A stretch of DNA of 64,000 bases from an uncultured Oscillospiraceae bacterium (GCA_934466455.1 CAKSLF010000006.1:1-64000); one strand, 5' to 3'. Positions 9,014-17,951 are shown, counted from the stretch's first letter. Translations and numbers: made by a program. The notes: generated by a model from the sequence alone, not told the origin.

Positions 9014-9391
9014 ATGTCGGAAACAAATGCCGTAAAAATAATAGTAAGCTCCGCAATAGGGGCGGGTATAGGCACACTTTTTGCCGCTGCGGCAATTTTG
9101 GCAATGGCGGCTGTGCTTGCAATAGGGAATATACCTGCGGTGTTGATTATGCCTCTTGCAACGGCGGCACTTGCAATAGGCGGGCTTTCTGCGGGAGTTT
9201 CTGCCGCAAAAATCGGAAAGAGCAGGGGAATTTTATGCGGTTCCATTGCCGGGATTATTATGTTTCTTTTGGTTTGGGCTTGCGGCGGAATCATCGGAGA
9301 GGGCGAATTTGGAGCAAGCGCAGCCGTAAAGGCGGGGATAATTACGCTTGCAGGGGCACTTGGCGGAATAATAGGCGTTAACAAGCAATAA
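9014..9391 (+). CDS. TIGR04086 family membrane protein
   Basis: A 125-residue, very hydrophobic protein with four predicted membrane segments rich in Ala, Gly and Ile (about residues 8-33, 40-60, 73-92, 100-122). Size, helix pattern and position directly after yajC match the TIGR04086 family of Clostridia, whose function is unknown. Its only plausible Shine-Dalgarno (AGGGGG) is inside the preceding hairpin. Confidence 0.7.
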   Translation: MSETNAVKIIVSSAIGAGIGTLFAAAAILAMAAVLAIGNIPAVLIMPLATAALAIGGLSAGVSAAKIGKSRGILCGSIAGIIMFLLVWACGGIIGEGEFGASAAVKAGIITLAGALGGIIGVNKQ

Positions 9392-9424
9392 AAGATGAGC
9401 ACCGAAAACGGTGCTCATCTTTTA
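9391..9424. terminator. Bidirectional terminator
   Basis: AAAGATGAGCACCG, loop AAAA, CGGTGCTCATCTTT, with T/A runs on both sides; it serves both the TIGR04086 gene and the convergent ABC transporter genes. Confidence 0.88.
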
Positions 9425-9433
9425 TTATCGTGC

Positions 9434-10099
9434 TCAACTTATAAATTCGCCGTCACGCATATTCATAACCATATCTGCCGCTTCGGCAACGGCAGGGTCA
9501 TGAGTGACGATGATAACCAGTTTGTTTTCGTCGTGAGCGAGGCTCTGCAAAATCTCAACGATGTTTTTGCTGTTTTTACTGTCAAGATTGCCGGTAGGTT
9601 CATCTGCGAGGATTATCTCACTTCCGGCGGCAAGAGCCCGGGCAATAGCCACCCGCTGCTGCTCTCCGCCGGAGAGCATATTCGGCATACGCTTAAATTG
9701 TTCTTCTTTTAATCCTACCTGAAGCAGCCGCTCCTTGGCTGCAAAATCCGCCTCTTTTACCGGAAGCTTTTTAATATAAAGCGGGTATGCGGCATTTTCG
9801 AGCACTGTAAGATGCTGAAACAGGTTAAAGTTTTGATAAATAACAGAAACATGATTAAGCCGATAGTCATCACGATTTATTTTTGCGGTGGAACATCCGT
9901 CGAATTCAATTACGCCGTTGCTTGGTACATCAAGCCCGGCAAGCAGCGACAGGAATGTTGTTTTTCCGCTTCCGGAGCTGCCAACAATAGCATAAACTTT
10001 TCCAGGGCAAAATTCAACGCTTACATCGTTAACAGCTTTAACGGTTTGGTAAGAGTTGCGGTATTCATAGCTTACATTGCGTGCCTCTAATGTCTCCAT
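9434..10099 (-). CDS. ABC transporter ATP-binding protein (MacB/LolD type)
   Basis: A 221-residue nucleotide-binding subunit. Walker A GSSGSGKTT (about residues 39-47), signature LSGGEQQRVAIARALA, Walker B IILADEPTGNLDS and the H-loop (VTHDPAVAE) are intact. The subgroup motif ADEPTGNLD is typical of ATPases that work with FtsX-like permeases. It is encoded three bases after the 386-residue permease gene and probably energises it and one or both larger permeases upstream. Confidence 0.93.
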   Translation of the reverse strand: METLEARNVSYEYRNSYQTVKAVNDVSVEFCPGKVYAIVGSSGSGKTTFLSLLAGLDVPSNGVIEFDGCSTAKINRDDYRLNHVSVIYQNFNLFQHLTVLENAAYPLYIKKLPVKEADFAAKERLLQVGLKEEQFKRMPNMLSGGEQQRVAIARALAAGSEIILADEPTGNLDSKNSKNIVEILQSLAHDENKLVIIVTHDPAVAEAADMVMNMRDGEFIS

Positions 10100-10102
10100 A
10101 GA

Positions 10103-11263
10103 TTATTCCCCCTCTTTCATTAAGTTCATAACATTTACATTACAGATTCTCAAAACGGAAATCGAAGCACCTGCAAGATATATCAGTATCACAAGCAGTG
10201 CTTTTAGGATTGTGGATAGCTGCAAAGCAGGTTCAAAAACAAGTCCAGATGCAAAACCGATTGCTCCTCCAACAACCGAGAGATAAATAAATTCTTCGAA
10301 TACTGATGCAAAAACCTTTTTGCGGGAAAGTCCGATACAACGCATAACGGCAAATTCCTTGATTCGCCCTTTTGTTGAAAGAAAGCTCGTGAAAAAGCCG
10401 ATGCAGCAACAAATCAGAAGCAAAACCGGAAGCAGTATTTTAAGCATTGAAATGTTTGATTCCAGCTTATTAAGGGTTTCAAGGTAAACTTCGTCGTTGA
10501 TTATAACGCCGAAAGTAAGCCAGTCTTTTTTTACAAGCAGAGATGGCTCGCAAAAAATTTTATAGATTTCCTCTTTTGCTTTATCAAGCTGCGAGTTGTC
10601 ACGAATACTAAACGAGCAGCTTTCGATAATGTAAATCACATCTTGCACATTATCGAAAAGCATATCAAGCGGGCAATAAATTATGTTGCTGTCTGTTCCG
10701 TGAACAATGCCGATTATTTTAAGCTCCTGCGGGTCCTGGCTATATGGTTGAATACTGATAGTATCGCCGCAGATTGCGGCAATTTTTTCCGGAATAAGGC
10801 AGACCAATTTGTCCGTTTTGAGTGCATCTTCGTCCCATCCGTCAAAAAATTCAACGGACACGCCCGGCTGTAAAAGAGCGTCATCGGAAGAAATAGTTAA
10901 AATTCGGCGCAGGATGTAGTCTTTAGGAGAAACAAGCGAAGCGGAAGAAACCGCTTTTACATCGCATACATATTCGGCAATGTCGCCTTTATCCGGGCGG
11001 CGGCCAAGCAGCATATCCGTAAAGACGGAAAACATATTTATGTCGTTACTGTTCATGCCGTTGGCGTCTGTTACGGTGCAGCGTATGTCGGTGGTGGCAA
11101 CCATTTGCTCAAGGGCACTTTGCTGACGAATCGTAAGCTGGCTGAGTATAATTGAAGAAAAAATTCCCAAAGCTATCATCAGCACTATGGCTATGCCGGA
11201 CCATTTTCGCCGCAGCATGGATTTAAGCGTCAGTAAGTGCAGAGAAGCTCTTTTTTGCTTCAT
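10103..11263 (-). CDS. FtsX-like ABC transporter permease
   Basis: A 386-residue permease with one N-terminal membrane helix (about residues 23-43), an extracellular domain of some 220 residues, and three C-terminal helices. The region FTSFLSTKGRIKEFAVMRCIGLSRKK contains the FtsX-family cytoplasmic loop (quoted in two parts: FTSFLSTKGRIKEF and AVMRCIGLSRKK). The ATG at 11263 is preferred over the GTG nine bases upstream because GGAGGTG lies six bases before it. Neighbours are the ATPase downstream and the large permease upstream. Confidence 0.85.
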   Translation of the reverse strand: MKQKRASLHLLTLKSMLRRKWSGIAIVLMIALGIFSSIILSQLTIRQQSALEQMVATTDIRCTVTDANGMNSNDINMFSVFTDMLLGRRPDKGDIAEYVCDVKAVSSASLVSPKDYILRRILTISSDDALLQPGVSVEFFDGWDEDALKTDKLVCLIPEKIAAICGDTISIQPYSQDPQELKIIGIVHGTDSNIIYCPLDMLFDNVQDVIYIIESCSFSIRDNSQLDKAKEEIYKIFCEPSLLVKKDWLTFGVIINDEVYLETLNKLESNISMLKILLPVLLLICCCIGFFTSFLSTKGRIKEFAVMRCIGLSRKKVFASVFEEFIYLSVVGGAIGFASGLVFEPALQLSTILKALLVILIYLAGASISVLRICNVNVMNLMKEGE

Positions 11264-11279
11264 CAAAAACACCTCCGCA

Positions 11280-13280
11280 TCATTTTTTCTTTTTTCCTGT
11301 GCTCATAAGGTTTGGATTTGCGGAAGAAGCACTGCAAATGGCGGAGATAACCAAAAGAAATGCAAATTCAACGCCGCAGCAGAGCGCAAGCGCACCAAAG
11401 CTGAATTCCACCGAGCCTTTGAGCACGGCTGCGGTTATGGTTTTGAAGAGGGCTGCGCCAAGCGCAGCACCAAGCAGCGCAGCTATGGCGGAAAGCCCGA
11501 TAAGCGCAGAGCAAAGCTGCTGCCGAACAACGCCCGTTCCGACGCCGATAAGCCGTACGGAACGAATTGAGGATTTCATTCGACGGAAAATGAGATAGAA
11601 GCCGATTATTGAAACAAAAACAAAAATGGCACAGCCTATGCTCAACATTCTAAGGGCGTTTGCGGAAAGTGCTTCAAGAGCAGGCAGGGCGTCGGTATAG
11701 TTCATGTCAATATAAATAAAGCTTTCGCCCATATCGTGCTCCGCCATATATGCTTCAAAATCGTCCTTCATTCCGTTTTTGATAACAAAGGAATTAAGAT
11801 AAGCTATATCCGGGTTTTCATACTGCTCTGCATCGGGAATGGATTTTTTGGGAACAAAAATGTTGTCGGCGGTAAAGTTATACTGTCCGTCGGTAAATTC
11901 CGGGGATGTATAAATGCCGATAATTTCACATTCACGCTCGATACCAAGGCGGTTTTCCGGCGTAAGAGTAAGGCGGGTATAGTAGTAATCGCTTCTGTAG
12001 TTCAAATCCGGGATTAGCAAATCCCTTTTTGTGGCACCGGTATTGTAATAGTCAAGAGAGATTTTATCGCCGACGGAAAGATTGTTGCGCAGGGCAAGAG
12101 ATGCGCTTATTATGCAAACATCGCTTCCGTTTTCATATTCCTCGTCGGAAAAGGCTCTGCCCTCAAGGATGCTTGCGATGCCCGAATTAAAATTATATAT
12201 ACTGTTTAGATTGTTAGTAAGAATAACGCCGACTGAATTTTGGTTTAGTTCAGTAAGGGGAATAATCGTATCTTTCCAAACCTTGCCCTCATCGGTATTC
12301 AAAAAATCCTGCCAATCTCCGGTGTACTCGGCAATAAAGGGCAGGGCATTGTCATCAACGGTGTAATAAATGTTGTCTGCTATGTACCCACTATCCAACT
12401 CAACCTTTTCGGTATGCTTTATTTCGGTGAAGTTTATATCATCTCCAAAGGCGTCGTCCGTAAGAACCAAATAGCGGTATACTTCTTCATCCGGGCGGAG
12501 AACGGTTCCCCATTTTCCGTTTTTATAGTCATAACCGCCATCGGTAAAATATCCTCCGTAAAATCCGCGGACAAGATACTGTTTGCCTTCTTCAAATGGG
12601 ATTGTTTTATCATCGTCGTCAATGTTATAGAATGGGAGTGTGCCGGTGTTGAAGCCGGTTTTTATAGTAACGCTTTTTCCTACAATATCACCGTAGGAAT
12701 CCATAAGGGAAACGCAGCCGAGAACCTCAAACTCGGCTTTATAGCTCTCTGTTCCTGTAACAAAGCAGTTCATTCCGCTATCGTCTATATAGAAGTCCGG
12801 ATGCACTGTTGTATCGGTTATTTTTTTGCATTTTAGTGCAAGAACGCAAAAATCATATCTGAACCAATCAAATGCATCGGCATAATTTGTCGCCTTTAAT
12901 GAGCCGGAGGAAAGACCTTGCAGGTCGGGGAGTGCCGCGCTTAAAAGTCCGCCTTTTTCGGCATTTTCAAGCTGCGGAGCAGTGAGCACAACCTTTTCGA
13001 TATTTTCCTTGCTGTATGTAATGGTTCCGTCCGACCAATGAGTATTTCCATCGTCGCTTGGTCTCCAACCGATTTTCATTTTATCCATAATATAGTTTTT
13101 GCTATAAGAAACCGGGATTGCGAGGGTGGTATATGAAGAATCTATATCGGAAATCCGGCTTTGAGCACTGAAATATGCGCAGCAGCCGATGCAGGAAAAT
13201 GTGACGGAGGAGGCAATCAAAATGATAAGCAAAACAGAAAAAGCACTTTTTCTTATCAATAATTGACGAAAAATGTTCAT
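11280..13280 (-). CDS. Large FtsX-like permease, duplicate A
   Basis: A 666-residue membrane protein with one N-terminal helix (residues 15-37), a large extracellular domain of about 500 residues and three C-terminal helices, as in MacB-type permeases. The start at 13280 has GGAGGTG six bases upstream. It is the downstream member of a tandem duplication: over about 560 bases (11727-12290) it shows no visible difference from the copy 2463 bases away, while flanks differ at many sites. It has its own promoter and a leader hairpin. The substrate is unknown; MacB-like systems without a periplasm usually export peptides or sense antimicrobials. Confidence 0.82.
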   Translation of the reverse strand: MNIFRQLLIRKSAFSVLLIILIASSVTFSCIGCCAYFSAQSRISDIDSSYTTLAIPVSYSKNYIMDKMKIGWRPSDDGNTHWSDGTITYSKENIEKVVLTAPQLENAEKGGLLSAALPDLQGLSSGSLKATNYADAFDWFRYDFCVLALKCKKITDTTVHPDFYIDDSGMNCFVTGTESYKAEFEVLGCVSLMDSYGDIVGKSVTIKTGFNTGTLPFYNIDDDDKTIPFEEGKQYLVRGFYGGYFTDGGYDYKNGKWGTVLRPDEEVYRYLVLTDDAFGDDINFTEIKHTEKVELDSGYIADNIYYTVDDNALPFIAEYTGDWQDFLNTDEGKVWKDTIIPLTELNQNSVGVILTNNLNSIYNFNSGIASILEGRAFSDEEYENGSDVCIISASLALRNNLSVGDKISLDYYNTGATKRDLLIPDLNYRSDYYYTRLTLTPENRLGIERECEIIGIYTSPEFTDGQYNFTADNIFVPKKSIPDAEQYENPDIAYLNSFVIKNGMKDDFEAYMAEHDMGESFIYIDMNYTDALPALEALSANALRMLSIGCAIFVFVSIIGFYLIFRRMKSSIRSVRLIGVGTGVVRQQLCSALIGLSAIAALLGAALGAALFKTITAAVLKGSVEFSFGALALCCGVEFAFLLVISAICSASSANPNLMSTGKKKK

Positions 13281-13302
13281 AGAATACACCTCCAAAATAT
13301 TT

Positions 13303-13335
13303 CATAATCCGGTCCCCGCAAAAGCGGGGATTATG
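13303..13335 (-). promoter_or_regulatory. Leader hairpin before permease A
   Basis: CATAATCC/GGATTATG form the base of a stem whose upper part is CCGC-TTTT-GCGG with an internal bulge. It sits about 10 bases upstream of the Shine-Dalgarno of permease A. The 13281-13712 stretch otherwise holds only the promoter and a dyad, no gene. Confidence 0.5.
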
Positions 13336-13504
13336 ACAGATGTAAAATGGCGAGTGTTCTTACAATGAAAACGCAACGGAAAATGATGCCGATGAAAACT
13401 GTCTTTTGGAATCACCGTCCTTTCTATATGCAAAATTTTTAATAAAAGAAGCAAAAATTTTGCTCTTTTTTGAAAAACTTATGTAAATTTTATTATATGA
13501 TTAC

Positions 13505-13533
13505 ATTGTACCAAATGCTTACAGAAAATGCAA
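13505..13533 (-). promoter_or_regulatory. Promoter of permease A
   Basis: TTGCAT and TACAAT on the minus strand, spacing 17 bases, about 225 bases before the start codon; the equivalent element occurs in copy B. Confidence 0.55.
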
Positions 13534-13712
13534 CAGTATTTATATATAAATAAAAAAATATATCGAATATGCATGAAAAATGCAGATTGCTTTATTGTGA
13601 GCGTACAAAGAAGCTCCGCTTGTCCGGGACGGAGCATTCTTTGTATACTCTTGTTTGAAGGAGTTTGAAGGAGATAGAAACCTATCTCTATATGTATTAA
13701 ACGCAGAAATGG

Positions 13713-15734
13713 TCAAAATGTAACAACTTTTTTTGAAATTTTTTTATTCTTTCTTTTTTCGGCACTCATAAGATTTGGGTTTGCGGAAGAAGTGCTGCAA
13801 ATGGCGGAGATAATTAAAAGAAATGCAAATTCAACGCCGCAGCAGAGTGCCAAAGGACCAAAGCTGAATTCCACCAAGCCATTGAGCACGGCAGCGGTTA
13901 TGGTTTTGAAGAGGGCTGCGCCAAGCGCAGCACCAAGCAGTGCAGCTATGACGGAAAGTCCGATAAGCGCAGAGAAAAGCTGCTTTCGAACAACGCTTGC
14001 TTCAACGCCGATAAGCCGTACGGAACGAATGGAGTATTTCATCTGGCGGCAAATGAGATAGAAGCCGATTATCGCAACAAAAACAAAAATTGCACAGCCG
14101 ATGCTCAACATTCTAAGGGCGTTTGCGGAAAGTGCTTCAAGAGCAGGCAGGGCATCGGCATAGTTCATATCAACATAAATAAAGCTTTCACCCATATCGT
14201 GCTCCGCCATATATGCTTCAAAATCGTCCTTCATTCCGTTTTTGATAACAAAGGAATTAAGATAAGCTATATCCGGGTTTTCATACTGCTCTGCATCGGG
14301 AATGGATTTTTTGGGAACAAAAATGTTGTCGGCGGTAAAGTTATACTGTCCGTCGGTAAATTCCGGGGATGTATAAATGCCGATAATTTCACATTCACGC
14401 TCGATACCAAGGCGGTTTTCCGGCGTAAGAGTAAGGCGGGTATAGTAGTAATCGCTTCTGTAGTTCAAATCCGGGATTAGCAAATCCCTTTTTGTGGCAC
14501 CGGTATTGTAATAGTCAAGAGAGATTTTATCGCCGACGGAAAGATTGTTGCGCAGGGCAAGAGATGCGCTTATTATGCAAACATCGCTTCCGTTTTCATA
14601 TTCCTCGTCGGAAAAGGCTCTGCCCTCAAGGATGCTTGCGATGCCCGAATTAAAATTATATATACTGTTTAGATTGTTAGTAAGAATAACGCCGACTGAA
14701 TTTTGGTTTAGTTCAGTAAGGGGAATAATCGTATCTTTCCAAACCTTGCCCTCGTCGGTATTCAAAAAATCCTGCCAATCTCCGGTGTACTCGGCAATAA
14801 AGGGCAGAGCATTGTCGTCAACGGTGTAATAAATGTTGTTTACTATATGCCCGTTATCAAGTTTGATCTCTTCGGTATGCTTTATTTCGGTGAAGTTTAT
14901 ATCATCTCCAAAGGCGTCGTCCGTAAGAACCAAATAACGGTATACCTTTTCATCCGGGCGGAGGACGGTTCCCCATCTTTCATTTTCATAATCATAACCG
15001 CCATCGGTGAAAAGACCTCCGTAAAATCCGCGGACAAGATACTGCTTGCCCTCTTCAAACGGAATTGTTTTATCGCTGTTAGAGAACGGAACGGAACCGC
15101 TGCCGAAGTAGGATAGTAATGTAACGCTTCTTCCGACAATGTCACCATAGGAATCCATAAGGGAAACGCAGCCGATAACCTCAAACTCAGCAATATATTT
15201 TTCCTGACCTTCTATATAGTAGTTCATTTCGCTGTCATCCTTATAAAACTCAGGATGCACTGCTGTATCAGTTATTTTTTTGCATTTTAGAGCAAGAACG
15301 CAAAAATTATATCTAAACCAATCAAATGCGTCGGCATGATTTTTTGGTTCTAATAACCCGGAGGAAATACCTTGTAGGTCGGGGAGTGCCGCGCTTAAAA
15401 GCCCGCCTTTTTCGACTTTTTCAAGCTGCGGAGCATTGAGCACAACTTTTTCGATGTTTTCCTTGCTGTATGTAATGGTTCCGTCTACCCAATGAGTGTT
15501 TCCGTCGTCGCTTGGCTTCCAACCAATCATGCCGAGGCGTGTAATTTCATCGTAATTAGCAGGAGCCGATATTGCGAGCGTTGTGTAATAAGAACTCATA
15601 TTTTTATATTGATTTTGTGCATTTACATATGAGCAATAACTGATAGAAGAAAAAGCAACAGCAAGAACTATGAGAAGTATAACCAAAACGGAAAAAGATT
15701 TTTTTCTTTTAAGCAATAACCAAAAAATATTCAT
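13713..15734 (-). CDS. Large FtsX-like permease, duplicate B
   Basis: A 673-residue paralogue of permease A with the same layout: N-terminal helix, about 500-residue extracellular domain, three C-terminal helices. The ATG at 15734 is preceded by GGAGGAATTGTT; the earlier in-frame start lacks a ribosome binding site. Its last dozen residues (ending KKVVTF) are read from sequence at the duplication junction and differ from copy A. It has its own promoter. Because the central extracellular part is identical to A while the ends diverge, recent gene conversion is likely. Confidence 0.82.
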   Translation of the reverse strand: MNIFWLLLKRKKSFSVLVILLIVLAVAFSSISYCSYVNAQNQYKNMSSYYTTLAISAPANYDEITRLGMIGWKPSDDGNTHWVDGTITYSKENIEKVVLNAPQLEKVEKGGLLSAALPDLQGISSGLLEPKNHADAFDWFRYNFCVLALKCKKITDTAVHPEFYKDDSEMNYYIEGQEKYIAEFEVIGCVSLMDSYGDIVGRSVTLLSYFGSGSVPFSNSDKTIPFEEGKQYLVRGFYGGLFTDGGYDYENERWGTVLRPDEKVYRYLVLTDDAFGDDINFTEIKHTEEIKLDNGHIVNNIYYTVDDNALPFIAEYTGDWQDFLNTDEGKVWKDTIIPLTELNQNSVGVILTNNLNSIYNFNSGIASILEGRAFSDEEYENGSDVCIISASLALRNNLSVGDKISLDYYNTGATKRDLLIPDLNYRSDYYYTRLTLTPENRLGIERECEIIGIYTSPEFTDGQYNFTADNIFVPKKSIPDAEQYENPDIAYLNSFVIKNGMKDDFEAYMAEHDMGESFIYVDMNYADALPALEALSANALRMLSIGCAIFVFVAIIGFYLICRQMKYSIRSVRLIGVEASVVRKQLFSALIGLSVIAALLGAALGAALFKTITAAVLNGLVEFSFGPLALCCGVEFAFLLIISAICSTSSANPNLMSAEKRKNKKISKKVVTF

Positions 15735-15755
15735 AACAATTCCTCCAGAATATAT

Positions 15756-15788
15756 CATAATCCAATCCCCGATGGGGATTGGATTATG
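15756..15788 (-). promoter_or_regulatory. Leader hairpin before permease B
   Basis: CATAATCCAATCCCC pairs perfectly with GGGGATTGGATTATG around a three-base loop (15 base pairs), just upstream of the Shine-Dalgarno. The basal stem is shared with the hairpin of copy A while the top differs yet still pairs. Confidence 0.55.
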
Positions 15789-15965
15789 ATGAAGGATAAA
15801 ATTCGTAATGGCGGATGTTCTTACAAGGAAAACGCTACGGAAAATGATGCCGATAAAAACTGTCTTTCGGAATCAACGCCCTTTCTATAAGTGAAATTTT
15901 TAATAAAAAAAGCAAAAGTTTTGCTCTTTTTTGAAAAACTTATGTAAATTTTGTTTTGTAATTAC

Positions 15966-15994
15966 ATTATACCAAATGCTTACAAAAAATGCAA
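15966..15994 (-). promoter_or_regulatory. Promoter of permease B
   Basis: TTGCAT and TATAAT on the minus strand with 17-base spacing, about 225 bases before the start codon. Confidence 0.6.
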
Positions 15995-16263
15995 CAGTAT
16001 TTATATAAAATAGAAAAATATATTGAATATGCTTGAAAAAGGCAGATTGCTTTATTGTGAGTGTACAAAGAAGCTCCGCTTGTCCGGGACGGAGCATTCT
16101 TTGTATACTCTTGTTTGAAGGAGATAGAAACCTATCTCTATATGCATTAAACGCAGAAATGGTCAAAATGTAACAACTTTTTTTGAAAAAAATTAAAAAA
16201 ATTTTTTTCGGATGCAAATTTTCGAATAAAACGAAAAAACATCGTAAAATAAATGCAAAACTG

Positions 16264-16292
16264 TTGCAAGAAACGAAACATTGTGCTATAAT
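16264..16292 (+). promoter_or_regulatory. Promoter of the SCIFF operon
   Basis: TTGCAA and TATAAT with a 17-base spacer, about 40 bases ahead of the scfA start codon. Confidence 0.65.
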
Positions 16293-16333
16293 TTTTTATA
16301 CTGAAAAGCTATATTATTCTGGAGGATTACATA

Positions 16334-16492
16334 ATGGAACACATTAAAACTGTTAACAACGCAAATCTTAAAGAATCCTGCGCCAAAGGCGGCTGCGGCG
16401 AATGCCAGGCTTCCTGCCAGTCCGCTTGCAAAACTTCCTGCACTGTTGCAAATCAGGAATGCGAGAACGAATCCCGCAAGGCAGGCAAATAA
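16334..16492 (+). CDS. scfA: SCIFF ranthipeptide precursor
   Basis: A 52-residue peptide matching the six-cysteines-in-forty-five-residues precursor of Clostridia: leader MEHIKTVNNANL, then a core with CGECQASCQSACKTSC and TVANQEC. The maturase next door installs Cys thioether crosslinks, making a ranthipeptide. The six canonical cysteines are C21, C24, C28, C32, C36 and C43; here an additional Cys16 precedes the core (ESCAKGGC), and the tail is about six residues longer than usual. The ATG has GGAGG nine bases upstream and a good promoter. The product has been linked to quorum-sensing-like behaviour in clostridia; role here unproven. Confidence 0.95.
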   Translation: MEHIKTVNNANLKESCAKGGCGECQASCQSACKTSCTVANQECENESRKAGK

Positions 16493-16514
16493 TTTTTTGG
16501 ATTTGTGAAGAATT

Positions 16515-16547
16515 TGCAGGCGCGAAAATTTGCGTGCCTGCATTTTT
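16515..16547 (+). terminator. Attenuator between scfA and scfB
   Basis: TGCAGGC and GCCTGCA frame an inner AT-rich dyad and are followed by TTTTT. It would make the peptide mRNA more abundant than the maturase mRNA. Confidence 0.65.
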
Positions 16548-16562
16548 ATCGGAGAAATTTTA

Positions 16563-17936
16563 ATGGTACATACTTATTTTATGAACGGCTATTATATAGC
16601 CCTTGATTCAAATTCGGGAGCGGTTCATTCTCTTGATAAGCCGACATTTGATTTGCTTAACAAATTTACGGATAAGCTTCCGGAAAAATGCCCCGAAGAG
16701 GTGCTTGATGAGCTTTCTGAATATCCGCGCAATGAGCTTTTGGAGATTTATTCCGAGCTGTTAGAGCTTCAAAAAGCAGGACAGCTTTTCAGCGAGGATG
16801 ATTACGAGCGATTTACAGGTATGATGAAAGGTGCACCCATTAAATCAATGTGCCTTCATATTTCGCATGATTGCAACCTGCGCTGCAAATACTGCTTTGC
16901 ATCTACAGGCGATTTCGGTAAAGGCAGAAAGCTTATGCCGGTGGAAACGGGAAAAAAAGCTATTGATTTCTTGCTTGAGCATTCCGGAAACCGCCATAAC
17001 CTCGAGCTTGATTTCTTCGGCGGCGAGCCTCTTATGAATTGGGATGCCGTAAAGGAAATTATTGAATATGCAAGGGGTAAGGAAGAAGAATACAACAAAA
17101 AGTTCCGTTTTACTGTTACAACAAACGGTATGCTGCTCAATGATGAGAGCATTGATTTTATCAATAACGAGATGAGCAATGTTGTTCTTTCTCTTGACGG
17201 AAGAAAATGTGTAAACGATGCTATGCGCCTTACGGTTAACGGAAAAGGCAGCTATGATATTTTTGTACCGAAGTTTCAAAAGCTTGTTGAAAAGCGCAGA
17301 AACGGCAAATATAAAGAATATTATGTTCGTGGAACATTTACAAAAAACAACCTTGATTTTACAAAAGATGTTTATCATATTGCCGATGACCTTGGTTTTG
17401 ATCAGCTTAGCGTGGAACCTGTAATAGCAGAAGAAACGGAGCCGTATGCCCTTACGGAAGCAGATCTTCCAAAGATTTATGAGGAATATGAAAAGCTTGC
17501 CGTTGAAATGATTCGCCGCAAAAAAGAAGAAGGCGGTTGCTTTAATTTCTTCCATTTTATGATTAACCTTGACCAAGGTCCCTGTGCTATCAAGCGTCTG
17601 CGTGGCTGCGGTTGCGGAAACGAGTATGTTTCTGTAACGCCGGACGGAGATATTTATCCCTGCCATCAGTTTGTCGGTCACGATGAATGGAAAATGGGCA
17701 ATATAGAGGACGGCTCCCTTGATTTGAGCATCAAGGACAGATTTGCGTGCTCAAATGTTTATACAAAAGAGGGCTGCAAGGATTGTTGGTGTAAGTTCTA
17801 TTGCTCCGGCGGATGCAACGCAAACAATTACTCTTTCAATAAAAACATTGATAAGCCCGTAAAGCTTTCGTGTGACATTGAAAGAAAGCGTGTTGAATGT
17901 GCGGTTATGATAAAGGTAGCAATGGCGGATAAATAA
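16563..17936 (+). CDS. scfB: Radical SAM SCIFF maturase
   Basis: A 457-residue radical SAM peptide-modifying enzyme. The N-terminal part (1-90) is the peptide-recognition region (RRE-like); the 4Fe-4S site is CNLRCKYC (C104, C108, C111); the C-terminal SPASM region carries the auxiliary cluster cysteines in GCGCGNEYV, YPCHQF, GCKDCWCKFYCSGGC and a last Cys near LSCDIE. It forms thioether bonds from Cys to the alpha or beta carbon of residues in the SCIFF peptide. The ATG at 16563 is chosen over the upstream in-frame start because GGAGAA precedes it and the earlier one lies inside the attenuator. Length matches the family. Confidence 0.95.
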   Translation: MVHTYFMNGYYIALDSNSGAVHSLDKPTFDLLNKFTDKLPEKCPEEVLDELSEYPRNELLEIYSELLELQKAGQLFSEDDYERFTGMMKGAPIKSMCLHISHDCNLRCKYCFASTGDFGKGRKLMPVETGKKAIDFLLEHSGNRHNLELDFFGGEPLMNWDAVKEIIEYARGKEEEYNKKFRFTVTTNGMLLNDESIDFINNEMSNVVLSLDGRKCVNDAMRLTVNGKGSYDIFVPKFQKLVEKRRNGKYKEYYVRGTFTKNNLDFTKDVYHIADDLGFDQLSVEPVIAEETEPYALTEADLPKIYEEYEKLAVEMIRRKKEEGGCFNFFHFMINLDQGPCAIKRLRGCGCGNEYVSVTPDGDIYPCHQFVGHDEWKMGNIEDGSLDLSIKDRFACSNVYTKEGCKDCWCKFYCSGGCNANNYSFNKNIDKPVKLSCDIERKRVECAVMIKVAMADK

Positions 17937-17951
17937 TTTTGAATAAAATTT

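Larger units (their letters stand above)
11281..13735. repeat. Tandem duplication, copy A
   Basis: Covers permease A, its leader hairpin, its promoter and the segment with the dyad at about 13609-13647. It repeats as copy B with an offset of 2463 bases. Confidence 0.85.
13741..16185. repeat. Tandem duplication, copy B
   Basis: Upstream copy of the 2.46-kb unit. The non-coding part (15735-16185) matches 13281-13735 of copy A, including the dyad CAAAGAAGCTCCG...CGGAGCATTCTTTG and the segment ATAGAAACCTATCTCTATAT; no gene is visible between 15735 and 16333 other than promoters and hairpins. Confidence 0.85.

Noticed and set aside
13609..13647. Dyad CAAAGAAGCTCCG...CGGAGCATTCTTTG as a terminator
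   Set aside because: No T-run follows on either strand; the same dyad occurs in copy B at about 16070-16106, so it is best treated as part of the duplicated unit.
16530..16562. Earlier start for the SCIFF maturase
   Set aside because: It would start inside the attenuator hairpin and lacks a ribosome binding site.
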